Shown here: positions 45,562 to 54,726 of the stretch, one piece after another | Position numbering within the stretch: the first letter of the stretch is position 1 | How the letters are laid out: each line of letters begins with the position of its first letter | NCBI GenBank assembly: GCA_002386525.1 | Contig: DGIS01000023.1 | Span: forward strand, 22,329-86,328 | DNA from: Sphingobacterium sp. UBA4616 | GTDB taxonomy: Bacteria > Bacteroidota > Bacteroidia > Sphingobacteriales > Sphingobacteriaceae | Direction: 5' to 3' | DNA: 64,000 nucleotides | Made by a program: the position numbers and the translations under genes | Notes under the pieces: generated by a model | The model's database searches: none | What the model saw: only the letters and a program-made list of their open reading frames with translations | Told to the model about the DNA's origin: nothing

Positions 45562-46230
45562 TTATGATTTTTTTAATAAACCATGCTGAAAAGCATATTT
45601 CACCAGTTCTGCTGTATTTTTCACTTTTGTTTTATCGAGCAAGTTCTGACGATACCCTTCAACAGTACGCTTACTCAAAAAGATTTTATCGGCAATTTCT
45701 AGATTTGTAAAACCATCCGCAATCAATTTGAGCACTTCTAGCTCTCGCTCATTTAGATCCAGCTCCAGAATGATATTAGCACCATCATCATTATACAGTC
45801 GATCCGAAGACACTTGCTCAAGCAGAGCTAAGCTAATTTCTTCACTTATATACCGACCACCTTCGGCGACATGCTTTAATCCAAAAAGTAATTCATTATA
45901 ATCAATATTTTTTAGCAAGTATCCTGACAATCCATTTTTAAACCCCTCAACAACATAACGAATTTGACTGAGCATAGACAATATCACAACTTTGACAAAC
46001 GGATATTTTTGCCTAATATTCTTTAACAGCTCCATCCCATCCATTAATTCCATGCTTACATCCGTTAAAACAATATCTGGCACTACTCCGTCCGCCAACT
46101 GAGACAATGCTTCCGTGCCATCGGACGCTTCTCCTATTACTTTAAATTCTCCCTGAGATTCCAAAAGTAGTTTAATACCATTACGTACGACCATATGATC
46201 TTCAACCAATAGTATTTTAACCGTATTCAT
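45562..46230 (-). CDS. NarL/LuxR-family response regulator (paralogue of 21570-22226)
   Basis: 222 residues. Receiver with Asp in IVLTDVSM and Lys in GYLLKN; LuxR HTH (ELEVLKLIADGFTNLEIADKIFLSKRTVEGYRQNL). Residues 3-26 are almost identical to the regulator at 21570-22226, and the HTH differs at only a few positions. No kinase gene adjoins it, so it is an orphan that might share a kinase with its paralogue. Confidence 0.93.
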   Translation of the reverse strand: MNTVKILLVEDHMVVRNGIKLLLESQGEFKVIGEASDGTEALSQLADGVVPDIVLTDVSMELMDGMELLKNIRQKYPFVKVVILSMLSQIRYVVEGFKNGLSGYLLKNIDYNELLFGLKHVAEGGRYISEEISLALLEQVSSDRLYNDDGANIILELDLNERELEVLKLIADGFTNLEIADKIFLSKRTVEGYRQNLLDKTKVKNTAELVKYAFQHGLLKKS

Positions 46231-46382
46231 TTTCTAAAGCTTTTAAATAAAAATTCGATTCTCCCCACTTCCAAACCTATATCAAAATGACGGTTTACAA
46301 TATTTCATGATTTGGAATAAAAAAGAAACAAAATACATAAACAGAATAAAGATACAAATTTCTGTTCACTGATCGTTTCGAA

Positions 46383-46423
46383 CAAAAAAGAGCAACAGCT
46401 GCAAATCAAATCACAACTGTTGC
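46383..46423 (-). terminator. Probable terminator of the phytase gene
   Basis: GCAACAG-CTG pairs with CAACTGTTGC across an 18-base loop; an A-tract to the left is the T-tail on the minus strand. Moderate stem quality. Confidence 0.55.
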
Positions 46424-46442
46424 AAACCCACTTATTCCGTAA

Positions 46443-47513
46443 CTATTTCTTTTTCAAATCCGCTCCGGCAATATCTTCCCATCGGTAATAATGAAATGTT
46501 TTATCGTCACTCATCGCGACAAACAGGCCATGTTTAAAGGTTTCGTTTAACCTAAAAGAGGTTGTTTCTGAACCGTCACTTTGTGTCGCCATGACCGGCA
46601 CAGTTTTCAAATAGCTATGTTCGAATGGGTTGCTTTTGGTTCCTTCCCGACTAAAAACCTGAAAACGATTTGCGCCTTGGTCAGACACCAAAATATAGCC
46701 GGTACTATCGGTTAGTTTGTAAATCGAAATACCCTCATGATCTTCTTTAAAACCTCCTGTAGCGAATAATGCCAATTGTTGGCTTCCTTTTGCTGGATCC
46801 GCATAATACTGTTTTACCCCAACTTGTTCATCGGAATAGTAAATATACCCAAGTTCGTTGTCTACTGCTATCGCCTCAATCTCTTTCTTTCCACTAAATG
46901 AACCAAACTTGCGAACCAAGGTAGCCCTGAGTTTACCAGAACCGTTATCCTCCAATAAATATTGTCCTAGATAACCATCCTTTGGTCCATTTTTCCGCCC
47001 CACGATCGCATAAATCTCTCCTTTTGGAGAAGTATATAAAGCAATCCCCATAAGATCTCTAAATTCAGGCCCGGTTTCACCAACAAACATATCTAATCCC
47101 CCTTGGTCAATAGGTTTCATATCGGGTAGTGAAAAGACACGCAATTTATGGGTCATACGCTCTGTCGTAACGGCGATATCAATAGGTTTGCCACCCAATA
47201 CCAAACCGTACGCCACATCAACATTATTAGGTCGTTTCAAGTTTGAAACCACTTTTTCTTCGACCGTTTTGCCCTGTAAATCGTACACAAATAATGCGCC
47301 GTTGGCATCTTTGTCCGTTGCGATGACCAGACTCTTACTTGGATCGCTCTTATTGATCCAAATTGCAGGATCATCCGAGTCATAACGTACTGCATCAGTT
47401 ACAATAACTGGTTTAACTGCGTTTACAGTATTTGTTTGCGCATTTTTGCATGCCGTTTGAAGGAAGCTTGATGCTGCTAAGGTTAACGTTAATATTGTTT
47501 TTGAATGTGTCAT
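46443..47513 (-). CDS. Beta-propeller phytase, lipoprotein
   Basis: 356 residues from the ATG at 47513. Signal peptide with lipobox LQTAC, so probably anchored to the outer membrane. The six-bladed propeller shows calcium- and phytate-binding signatures: YDSDDPAIWI, ATDKDANGALFVYDL, RPNNVDVAYG, EIEAIAVDNELGYIYYSDE and VSDQGANRFQVF. It releases phosphate from phytate in the presence of calcium. Last gene of a TonB receptor, beta-helix, phytase set. Confidence 0.92.
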   Translation of the reverse strand: MTHSKTILTLTLAASSFLQTACKNAQTNTVNAVKPVIVTDAVRYDSDDPAIWINKSDPSKSLVIATDKDANGALFVYDLQGKTVEEKVVSNLKRPNNVDVAYGLVLGGKPIDIAVTTERMTHKLRVFSLPDMKPIDQGGLDMFVGETGPEFRDLMGIALYTSPKGEIYAIVGRKNGPKDGYLGQYLLEDNGSGKLRATLVRKFGSFSGKKEIEAIAVDNELGYIYYSDEQVGVKQYYADPAKGSQQLALFATGGFKEDHEGISIYKLTDSTGYILVSDQGANRFQVFSREGTKSNPFEHSYLKTVPVMATQSDGSETTSFRLNETFKHGLFVAMSDDKTFHYYRWEDIAGADLKKK

Positions 47514-47526
47514 GATATGAAATAAA

Positions 47527-48789
47527 TTAGAATTTGGATCCAAATGCTCCAACATATGCTGCCGGTTGGGGAGAATGATATGTTAGGCCGTTTGCCATCA
47601 CCAGGCCACTCGCAAAATGAGGTTTGAAAGTTAAAATACCTGCCTTTAATGCCGGTGAATTTCCTTGGAGATGAAAATCCCAGGTTGAATCAAATAGGTA
47701 ATTGTCCACCGATGTTTCTAAAGAATAAAAGCTAAATTTAGGGTTGTTTTCCCCGGCTAATTTGCCTCTCACATCATTACTGCCAGCTACAATATCATTT
47801 TTACCAACCTGAAATTGATCTACAGTCAATTGACTATAACCATAATACCAATTATTGCTGGAAATCGAACGGTTATCTTCTGGTTTTTTAGGGTCACGTT
47901 TCACGCCAAATCGCGTATTGGCAAAGAGATTATTATAAATTTCGGCTCTTACAGAGGCTTCTAACCATATAGAACCTCCTTTTGCTGTAGGTCTTCGCCA
48001 CCCTGTATTGAGCATGGTATTGTTATAAACAATCACATAAGCCTGAGGCGTACGGTCTCCCGAGTTGGATAATTTTAATGCATTTGTATTTACACTGTAC
48101 ACCAGATTATAGGCAACGTCTGCAAGACTTCCCGACTTGAAGTTCATCGCTTCTCCACCTGTCACCCCATTAGAAAAGAAACGATTATTTGCAAAAATAA
48201 TTTTCCCGCCTTCAATATACGTGCAGTCTTCGTGAAAATGACTTATGGTACTATTTTGTACCACTAGCTTTCCGTCTGGATTTGAAAACCATAAAGCTGG
48301 CAAAGCTTCACCGGACACCTTTTTATATAAACCCATTTTTACAGAAGTCGACGCATCCGATGTAATTGCACCACCATACTCAACAACGGTATTGTCCAAA
48401 ACAAGTTCCTGGCAGCTTGGAGCGGCTAAAATTCCTCCCCATAACTTTCCAAACTCATTCGTCTTTGTCTTATAGGCTTCCTCAACCGTAAACTTTACAG
48501 GATTTTCAGCTGTACCTAGTGCATACAAATTACCCAAAACAACAATTTCAGGCTTATTAACGGAATCCATCAATACGGTTACACCTTCCTCAATCGTCAG
48601 ATTCTTGCCTTGGGGAATAATAATGTCTCCCTTGATATGCTGCACACTCCCTTTGCTCCACACACCGGAGACCTCACCAATAGCACTTCCATCAGCATCA
48701 GAAGTATCCACATCAATATTTGCTTTTTCACAGGCACTTAGCACCACGATAAAAAACGCTAGAAACGATAAAATACATTTATTTTTCAT
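47527..48789 (-). CDS. Right-handed beta-helix lipoprotein of the phytase locus
   Basis: 420 residues. Signal peptide with lipobox LSAC. The mature part has repeating short beta-helix rungs (VQHIKGDIIIPQGKNLTIEEGV, GKIIFANNRF, AYVIVYNNTM). No catalytic residues assigned. It lies 13 bases upstream of the phytase start and downstream of the TonB receptor, so it may be a surface capture or accessory protein for the same substrate. Confidence 0.8.
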   Translation of the reverse strand: MKNKCILSFLAFFIVVLSACEKANIDVDTSDADGSAIGEVSGVWSKGSVQHIKGDIIIPQGKNLTIEEGVTVLMDSVNKPEIVVLGNLYALGTAENPVKFTVEEAYKTKTNEFGKLWGGILAAPSCQELVLDNTVVEYGGAITSDASTSVKMGLYKKVSGEALPALWFSNPDGKLVVQNSTISHFHEDCTYIEGGKIIFANNRFFSNGVTGGEAMNFKSGSLADVAYNLVYSVNTNALKLSNSGDRTPQAYVIVYNNTMLNTGWRRPTAKGGSIWLEASVRAEIYNNLFANTRFGVKRDPKKPEDNRSISSNNWYYGYSQLTVDQFQVGKNDIVAGSNDVRGKLAGENNPKFSFYSLETSVDNYLFDSTWDFHLQGNSPALKAGILTFKPHFASGLVMANGLTYHSPQPAAYVGAFGSKF

Positions 48790-48895
48790 CTATATATATT
48801 TAATTTTTAATGATGAAGCAGATTTCACTTATCCAAAACATTGGGCTTTCCAAAAAAGTGAAAGCTTCACCGAAACAAACTGTTGTTATTGCACC

Positions 48896-48937
48896 CCCGC
48901 ACATGTTCAGATTATAACATGCCCTGTTTTATGCGGG
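48896..48937 (-). promoter_or_regulatory. Intercistronic nested hairpin after the TonB receptor
   Basis: CCCGCA pairs with TGCGGG, enclosing CATGTT/AACATG. Located just after the receptor stop and before the beta-helix gene. It could attenuate transcription or stabilise the receptor part of the message. Confidence 0.4.
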
Positions 48938-48941
48938 TCTA

Positions 48942-51728
48942 TTATTTATCAAACGAATACCGTAAACCAAGGATATAGTTCTGTCCATACAAATCCTTTC
49001 TAATCAATGTATTTCCGCCTTCAATAAGCTTTTCAGCGATCTTCTCATTTTCAGGATTTGTTCCTTTCACATACAATTCCACCGGTGTATTCAAGATGTT
49101 GTTGGCTTTGGCGAAAACAGCCCAACCAGCTTTAAATTTCTTTTCAATAGAAGCATCTACCTGAACAAATCCTTTTTGCCACAAATCATCGTTCAAAAAT
49201 TGCGACACTGTACTGATGCGTGAACCCGTATAAGATCCAGCTAACTGTCCTTCCCAGCCATTATTAGTATCTTTGTAAAGTAGCGATAGATTGGCCACAT
49301 GTGCAGCTTGCCCATATAACGGTCTCGTTTGATCCACAATAATCGCTTCAGGGTCTTGTGTTGTCTCATTGATTCGACGCGACATCTTTGCCGTCGTTAT
49401 ACGTGAATGTGTATAGGTGTAATTGGCCTTGACACCAAATTTCTTTATATACTTGATATAATCAACCTCAATACCAAAGTTGTTGGCCTGACCGAAATTT
49501 CCAGGTGTATAGTATACATCTTGCTTACGAATCTCATCCGGTTGAAAGGTATATTCAATTGGGTTTTTGATTTTCTTGTAAAACATACCTACAAGAAACT
49601 GAGAAGAAGCTTCTGGAAATACTTCATACCTTAAATCAAAGTTATCCGCCAAGGCATGTTTTAAATCAGGATTTCCTTTTTCCAGAAACTCTTCATTCAC
49701 CACGCTTGAGGGAACAATCTCGTAAAATCCTGGACGGTTTAACGCACGGTAATAAGCGGCATGAAGCTGCTGTTTTCCGTTCAAATGATATTTCATGGTC
49801 AAACTTGGCAGCCATTCAGTATAAATTTGTGATCCCGTAGGCCTTTTTTCTCCAGCCGGAAACAATAATTTATAATGCTGGTTCGTATGTTCGAGTCTAA
49901 CACCACCGATCATTTGCCATTTGTCATTCTCATAATTAAACATACCATACACTGCTGTCGTCTTCTCTCCAGCATCATACGTTAACGGATTTGCGACAGC
50001 TCCGGTAGAATTGGTAACGGTCAGATTGAGATAAGTATACCACTGAAAATCAAAGCCATAGCTATACTTTGCTTCCTCCGCTGAAGCGGGAGATAAGTTG
50101 TAGTTGTTGTAGAAGCTACTACGCTGTTTATCCCGATACAAACCACCGGTGGACAATTCCAACTTACTATTTTCCATAGGGACCTTATAGGCTAAATCCC
50201 AATAGCCTGCTCGATCATTATCCGTATTCCGTTCCCAACGGTAGGTTACAGGAGATTTGTTGACGAGAGAAGTACGTTTACGTTGAAAATTTTCTTCTAC
50301 TCCATCTAAACTAATCATCGTATTTTGTGGCAATTGGTTGCGGGCAGAAGAAAGAACCCCTGACCACCGGACATTTAGCCGATTATCTAAAAATCGATGA
50401 TCCCCCTGTAAGGTACCACTGTAGATCTCTTGCTGTGTTTTTCGGCTTCTTGTCACATAAGTCAGCTCGGCTTTACCAATACTGGGATCGTACTGGCCAT
50501 TGTATATCGTGTTAACCGCATCACGCAATTGTAGGTTATTTAAATTCACATACATTTGATAAAAGCTAATACGATGACTTGGACTAAATCGGTAATCGAT
50601 CTTATTATGCAACCCTAAGCGTTGTTGCTGTTCGTCATATTGACGATCACTCTGCTCAGTAATCACCGCATTGGGATTTACGCCAACAACAGAAGATTTA
50701 TAGAAAATAGAACGGCTACCTCGATGTAAGTTTTGATAACTTGCACCTAAAATAACGCCCAATTTATCCGCCAAATACCGATTACCTATTGTCAGATTGC
50801 CGACAAAATCTGGTAGCGGCTTACTATAGGTATACGCTAACGCTCCCCTATTAAAGTCAGCAGCAGTTGCATTGTAACCCTTGCCATTCAGTTCGTAAGG
50901 AGATTTTGTCCAGGTTCCATTTGTCGAAAAACTTCCAAAATCACGATTAAAATAACGCTGGCTGTAGCCTGTTGCCAAATTTGCTTGAAGGAATAATTTA
51001 GTCGGTGCCGATTTCATAACCATATTGACAACCCCACCTATTGCCTCGGCTTCCATATTTGGTGTTAGCGATTTGTATACTTCTAAACGTTCCAGCATAT
51101 CAGATGGAAACAAATCCAAGGGCACATAACGATATTTATTATCTGGACTCGGAACCTTTACACCATTCACTAAAGTCGTGTTGTACCGTTTATCCATCCC
51201 CCTGAGGATAGCATATTGCCCCTCTCCATTCGAATTTCTTTCTATTGATACACCCGAAACGCGCTGTACAACATTTGCAACGGTAATATCCGGGGAGATT
51301 TCTATTGCACGTGCAGAAACAACATTCATAATTTGTGAAGCATTCTTTTCTAAACGCCTCGCGCTGGGATCATCATCTCCCCCATTCCGACGTCCCTTTA
51401 TAGTTACTTCCATTAATGTGTGTTCTGTAGACGTCAGCTGAAAAATAATCTGGGGCGTGTTTTCTTTTTGAATCTCAATTTCTTTAGTTAATACAGCATA
51501 GGCAATATGCTTGATATGAACCCTATCCACACCTGCTGATAATCCCATGAATTCAAATGAACCATCTAATTGTGTTTTTGTCGATAGCCCACGCTGTTCC
51601 AGGAACACTGTAGCTCCAGCAATCGCTTCACCGGTCTGACCATCCAATACCTTACCTTTGATTTTGGTCGCATAGGCAGCGCTAACCGAAATAGTGGAGG
51701 CAAGTAATACTGTTAAAAAGTTTTTCAT
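48942..51728 (-). CDS. TonB-dependent outer-membrane receptor
   Basis: 928 residues from the ATG at 51728; the extension to 51767 lies before the signal peptide. Signal peptide, then a carboxypeptidase-like domain (KIKGKVLDGQTGEAIAGATVFLE, residues about 21-110), plug domain (VANVVQRVSGVSIER, YAILRGMDKRYNTTLVNGV, LERLEVYKSLTPNMEAEAIGG) and a 22-strand barrel ending in LGLRYSFDK. It is upstream of the beta-helix lipoprotein and phytase; uptake of phytate breakdown products, or a metal-phytate complex, is inferred. Confidence 0.92.
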   Translation of the reverse strand: MKNFLTVLLASTISVSAAYATKIKGKVLDGQTGEAIAGATVFLEQRGLSTKTQLDGSFEFMGLSAGVDRVHIKHIAYAVLTKEIEIQKENTPQIIFQLTSTEHTLMEVTIKGRRNGGDDDPSARRLEKNASQIMNVVSARAIEISPDITVANVVQRVSGVSIERNSNGEGQYAILRGMDKRYNTTLVNGVKVPSPDNKYRYVPLDLFPSDMLERLEVYKSLTPNMEAEAIGGVVNMVMKSAPTKLFLQANLATGYSQRYFNRDFGSFSTNGTWTKSPYELNGKGYNATAADFNRGALAYTYSKPLPDFVGNLTIGNRYLADKLGVILGASYQNLHRGSRSIFYKSSVVGVNPNAVITEQSDRQYDEQQQRLGLHNKIDYRFSPSHRISFYQMYVNLNNLQLRDAVNTIYNGQYDPSIGKAELTYVTRSRKTQQEIYSGTLQGDHRFLDNRLNVRWSGVLSSARNQLPQNTMISLDGVEENFQRKRTSLVNKSPVTYRWERNTDNDRAGYWDLAYKVPMENSKLELSTGGLYRDKQRSSFYNNYNLSPASAEEAKYSYGFDFQWYTYLNLTVTNSTGAVANPLTYDAGEKTTAVYGMFNYENDKWQMIGGVRLEHTNQHYKLLFPAGEKRPTGSQIYTEWLPSLTMKYHLNGKQQLHAAYYRALNRPGFYEIVPSSVVNEEFLEKGNPDLKHALADNFDLRYEVFPEASSQFLVGMFYKKIKNPIEYTFQPDEIRKQDVYYTPGNFGQANNFGIEVDYIKYIKKFGVKANYTYTHSRITTAKMSRRINETTQDPEAIIVDQTRPLYGQAAHVANLSLLYKDTNNGWEGQLAGSYTGSRISTVSQFLNDDLWQKGFVQVDASIEKKFKAGWAVFAKANNILNTPVELYVKGTNPENEKIAEKLIEGGNTLIRKDLYGQNYILGLRYSFDK

Positions 51729-51933
51729 TTTGCTTAGATTATTATGAATCTTTGATTGTTGTCGCAAAGATGACAGCCAATTTTGATCTCACAAAATCCC
51801 GAGCGTTACGACAGGGAAACAAGGTAAAAAAGCTCGATACATGGAAGAAACAAATGAAATTAAACCATTAATAAACAACAGTTTAACAAAGAACAAACCA
51901 CCATTAACTTTCCATTACTCTTGTGTTAAAAAA

Positions 51934-53556
51934 TTATGAAACACTCAAGAGATAGCTCGCCAGGTCCTCTCCTTGTTCCAACCTTAATTTCTTTCTTAAG
52001 CGGTGTCGAGCAACACGAAGGCTATCTTGCGATATGCCCAATAAAACGGCGATATCGATATTATTCAAATTGATTTTAAGCAATGCTACTAACCGCATAT
52101 CCGCGGCGGTCAAATCTGGGCATTGTTGAATAAGCTTTTCAAAAAAGCTATGATGTACCTTTTCGAAAGTTCCCATAAATTCTTTCCAGTGAATTCCCTG
52201 AGTAATATTTTCGTTGATTTGCAAGACTAGCTTCTGCATCTGTCTCTTTTGATCCCGGCGTTCCTCCTTAACCATTTCTTTCAATTCATCCCGAAGTTCT
52301 TCCAAGAATTGATTGTTGCGAATCAGATTTAGCGTATGGGATGTCAATTCTTTTTGCTTTAGTGATAGCTCTTGTTTGAGTTGCTTATCTTCAAGCAGTT
52401 GATTTTTAAGTGCTATTTCTGTTAACTCACGTTCGGCTTCCTGCTTTCGGGATTCGGCAATCTGATTTTTAATCTTAATTTTCTGACGACTATATAAGAC
52501 ATAGGACAATACGATCAACAAAATTAAAACCACGATCGTTCCCCACAGCATGATCAAATTAATTCTTTTTGTCACCTGCAGTCTTTCGATCTCTTCAGCC
52601 TTTTGATTCATATCGTATAGCGCCTGAAAAAAAGCAGTATGTCGAGCGCCATCTACACTATACAGTTCAAGAACGAGCTTTCGGCTTTTTTCAGCATAAA
52701 AATATGCGCTATCCATTTGGCCACGCAATGCGTAGGTTCTACTCAAATCTTTTGTCGTGGCAGCCATCTGATATACATCTCCCAAGTTTGCCGCCATCTG
52801 ATAAGCCACTTGCGTCAATTTGATACTTTCCGGATAGTTGTTAGTCTTTCTAAAAATGTCACCCATGTTATTTAAGACCACAATTCTACCATAATTGTCT
52901 TTTGTCTCGGTGTATAACTTACTTGCTTTTTCAAAATGAAAAAAAGCACTATCATACCTAGCAAGGTCTTCATAAATACTACCTAAATTTTCATGAATCT
53001 TCGCTTCTCCATTTCTATTTCCCACACTACTATAGATGGATAACGCACGTTTTTGATAAATAAAAGCAGCGTCGTAATTCCCTTCTTTTTCAAATAAATG
53101 ACCGATATTTCCTAGTGTTCCCGCCTCTCCAATTTTATCCCCTTCTGCCCGGAAAGAATCTAGCGCCTTGTTAAAATAAAGTTTCGCTACAGCATGTTGT
53201 TTGTTGAAAATATTGAGCACACCAATATCACTCCAATTTGAAGCAAGATGATGCTTTGAATCCAATTGCCTATAAATTTGATCCGCTTGAAAATAGTAAT
53301 CCTGTGCTTGCCCATAATGTCCTTGATTGACGCATAACCACCCAATTGCCTGCAAACAATTTGCTTGTAATAATAGGTCTTTATCGGTCACAGCTTTTGC
53401 ATAACGTTTTTTCACTAGTGCAATCGCAGAATCAGGATGATTTTGACTCAGAGCCCGAATATCGTTAAAGGATTCAACCTGAGCAGTACCTGGGTGCCAC
53501 AAAAAAAGCTGTATAAAAAAAAGTAGAAACAAAATAATTTTATCAGAAATCCTCAT
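51934..53556 (-). CDS. TPR-containing membrane regulator with C-terminal LuxR-like HTH
   Basis: 540 residues. Signal peptide (to about residue 25, GTAQ), five or six TPR repeats (about 60-300; AGTLGNIGHLFEKEGNYDAAF and similar), one membrane helix (about 338-358), a coiled-coil stretch (about 375-440) and a C-terminal HTH (LTAADMRLVALLKINLNNIDIAVLLGISQDSLRVARHRLRKKL). It has no kinase domain. Located directly upstream of the TonB/phytase genes on the same strand, after a 205-base gap, so it is the likely local regulator. Confidence 0.85.
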   Translation of the reverse strand: MRISDKIILFLLFFIQLFLWHPGTAQVESFNDIRALSQNHPDSAIALVKKRYAKAVTDKDLLLQANCLQAIGWLCVNQGHYGQAQDYYFQADQIYRQLDSKHHLASNWSDIGVLNIFNKQHAVAKLYFNKALDSFRAEGDKIGEAGTLGNIGHLFEKEGNYDAAFIYQKRALSIYSSVGNRNGEAKIHENLGSIYEDLARYDSAFFHFEKASKLYTETKDNYGRIVVLNNMGDIFRKTNNYPESIKLTQVAYQMAANLGDVYQMAATTKDLSRTYALRGQMDSAYFYAEKSRKLVLELYSVDGARHTAFFQALYDMNQKAEEIERLQVTKRINLIMLWGTIVVLILLIVLSYVLYSRQKIKIKNQIAESRKQEAERELTEIALKNQLLEDKQLKQELSLKQKELTSHTLNLIRNNQFLEELRDELKEMVKEERRDQKRQMQKLVLQINENITQGIHWKEFMGTFEKVHHSFFEKLIQQCPDLTAADMRLVALLKINLNNIDIAVLLGISQDSLRVARHRLRKKLRLEQGEDLASYLLSVS

Positions 53557-53690
53557 ATTTAACGTAAATAATCGATTTGCAAATGTACATGAAACATGTT
53601 AACACAATATTAAATCACATCAAGCAAAACGAGTTTTAACATAAGGAAGACTGACTTATTTTATCCAACAAGCAAAATGATAAGCAATTA

Positions 53691-53733
53691 AAAAAGCCCT
53701 TTTATTGCTCTATATTAGCAATAAAAGGGCTTT
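53691..53733 (-). terminator. Terminator of the rocD-rocF operon
   Basis: Perfect 17-bp stem AAAGCCCTTTTATTGCT/AGCAATAAAAGGGCTTT with a 7-base loop; on the minus strand it ends in a T-run. Confidence 0.93.
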
Positions 53734-53757
53734 GAAAATAGACGATGCCAAAACCAG

Positions 53758-54723
53758 TTAATTACCCGATTTCAATTCAATTAGCGGGGTGATCCGTTCT
53801 AATATATCAAATGCCACCTCTGCCATTTTATTACCTTTATTGTCCAATAACGGATTAACTTCAACAATTTCAAAACAAACCACTTTACCGGATCGAATAA
53901 TTTCTTCTAAAATCACTACAATTTCTTGTGGCAAAAAACCCTTCGGAACCGGTGTTCCTGTACCGTCCGATATCAGTTCACTATCCATACTATCCACATC
54001 AAAAGAAACATAGATCATATCACAGTCTCCAAGGCAGGTCAGTGATTCCGCGACACAACCTTTTATGCCCCTTTGCCTAATATCTTCAACACGGTAATTC
54101 TTAATTCCAAGACGGTCAATTAATATATCCTCTGGCTCTTCGGTATCTCTTACACCAAAATAAATCAAATGACTGGATGCTATTTTACCTGCCGGACCGG
54201 CTATTCGCTTTAGTTTATTCCAGAATTCTTCTGTCGATTGGTCGATTTGATTGATCTTGCATTGCATATTATCCTCGTCTAACATAGCCGCTAGAGGCAT
54301 TCCATGCATATTTCCAGATGGTGTTGTATACGGAGAATGAATATCAGCATGCGCATCTACCCATATCACTCCTAGTTTCCTGTCCGGATAAGCAGATTTT
54401 ATACCACTGATAGTTCCCATTGCCGAGGAGTGGTCACCAGAAAAAACCAATGGAAAATTGCCTGAAGAAAGACTATCCTCGACGGTAGAAGCTACCTGCT
54501 TGCATTGCTCATAAATTTGCTGAATATGCTTACCAAAAGGATGATGATCGTTTTGGTAAATAGAACTATTTCGAGTCGGTACATCAACAAACGGGTAATT
54601 AATGAAATATTGACTTCCCTTATTAATTGCCGCAATTTCAATTGCGTCTATCCCCAAATCTGAGCCCCTAGTTCCGGCTCCGATATCCGACCTATTTTTG
54701 ATCAATTCAATCATTCTCTCCAT
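53758..54723 (-). CDS. rocF: Arginase
   Basis: 321 residues. Manganese ureohydrolase converting arginine to ornithine and urea. Metal motifs: SGDHSSAMG, DAHADIHSP and SFDVDSMDSELI. The substrate-loop SPYTTPSGNMHG and the C-terminal CFEIVEVNPLLD are as in arginases rather than agmatinases. It starts 3 bases after the rocD stop, so the pair gives arginine to ornithine to glutamate semialdehyde, completing nitrogen release. Confidence 0.93.
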   Translation of the reverse strand: MERMIELIKNRSDIGAGTRGSDLGIDAIEIAAINKGSQYFINYPFVDVPTRNSSIYQNDHHPFGKHIQQIYEQCKQVASTVEDSLSSGNFPLVFSGDHSSAMGTISGIKSAYPDRKLGVIWVDAHADIHSPYTTPSGNMHGMPLAAMLDEDNMQCKINQIDQSTEEFWNKLKRIAGPAGKIASSHLIYFGVRDTEEPEDILIDRLGIKNYRVEDIRQRGIKGCVAESLTCLGDCDMIYVSFDVDSMDSELISDGTGTPVPKGFLPQEIVVILEEIIRSGKVVCFEIVEVNPLLDNKGNKMAEVAFDILERITPLIELKSGN

Positions 54724-54726
54724 ACA

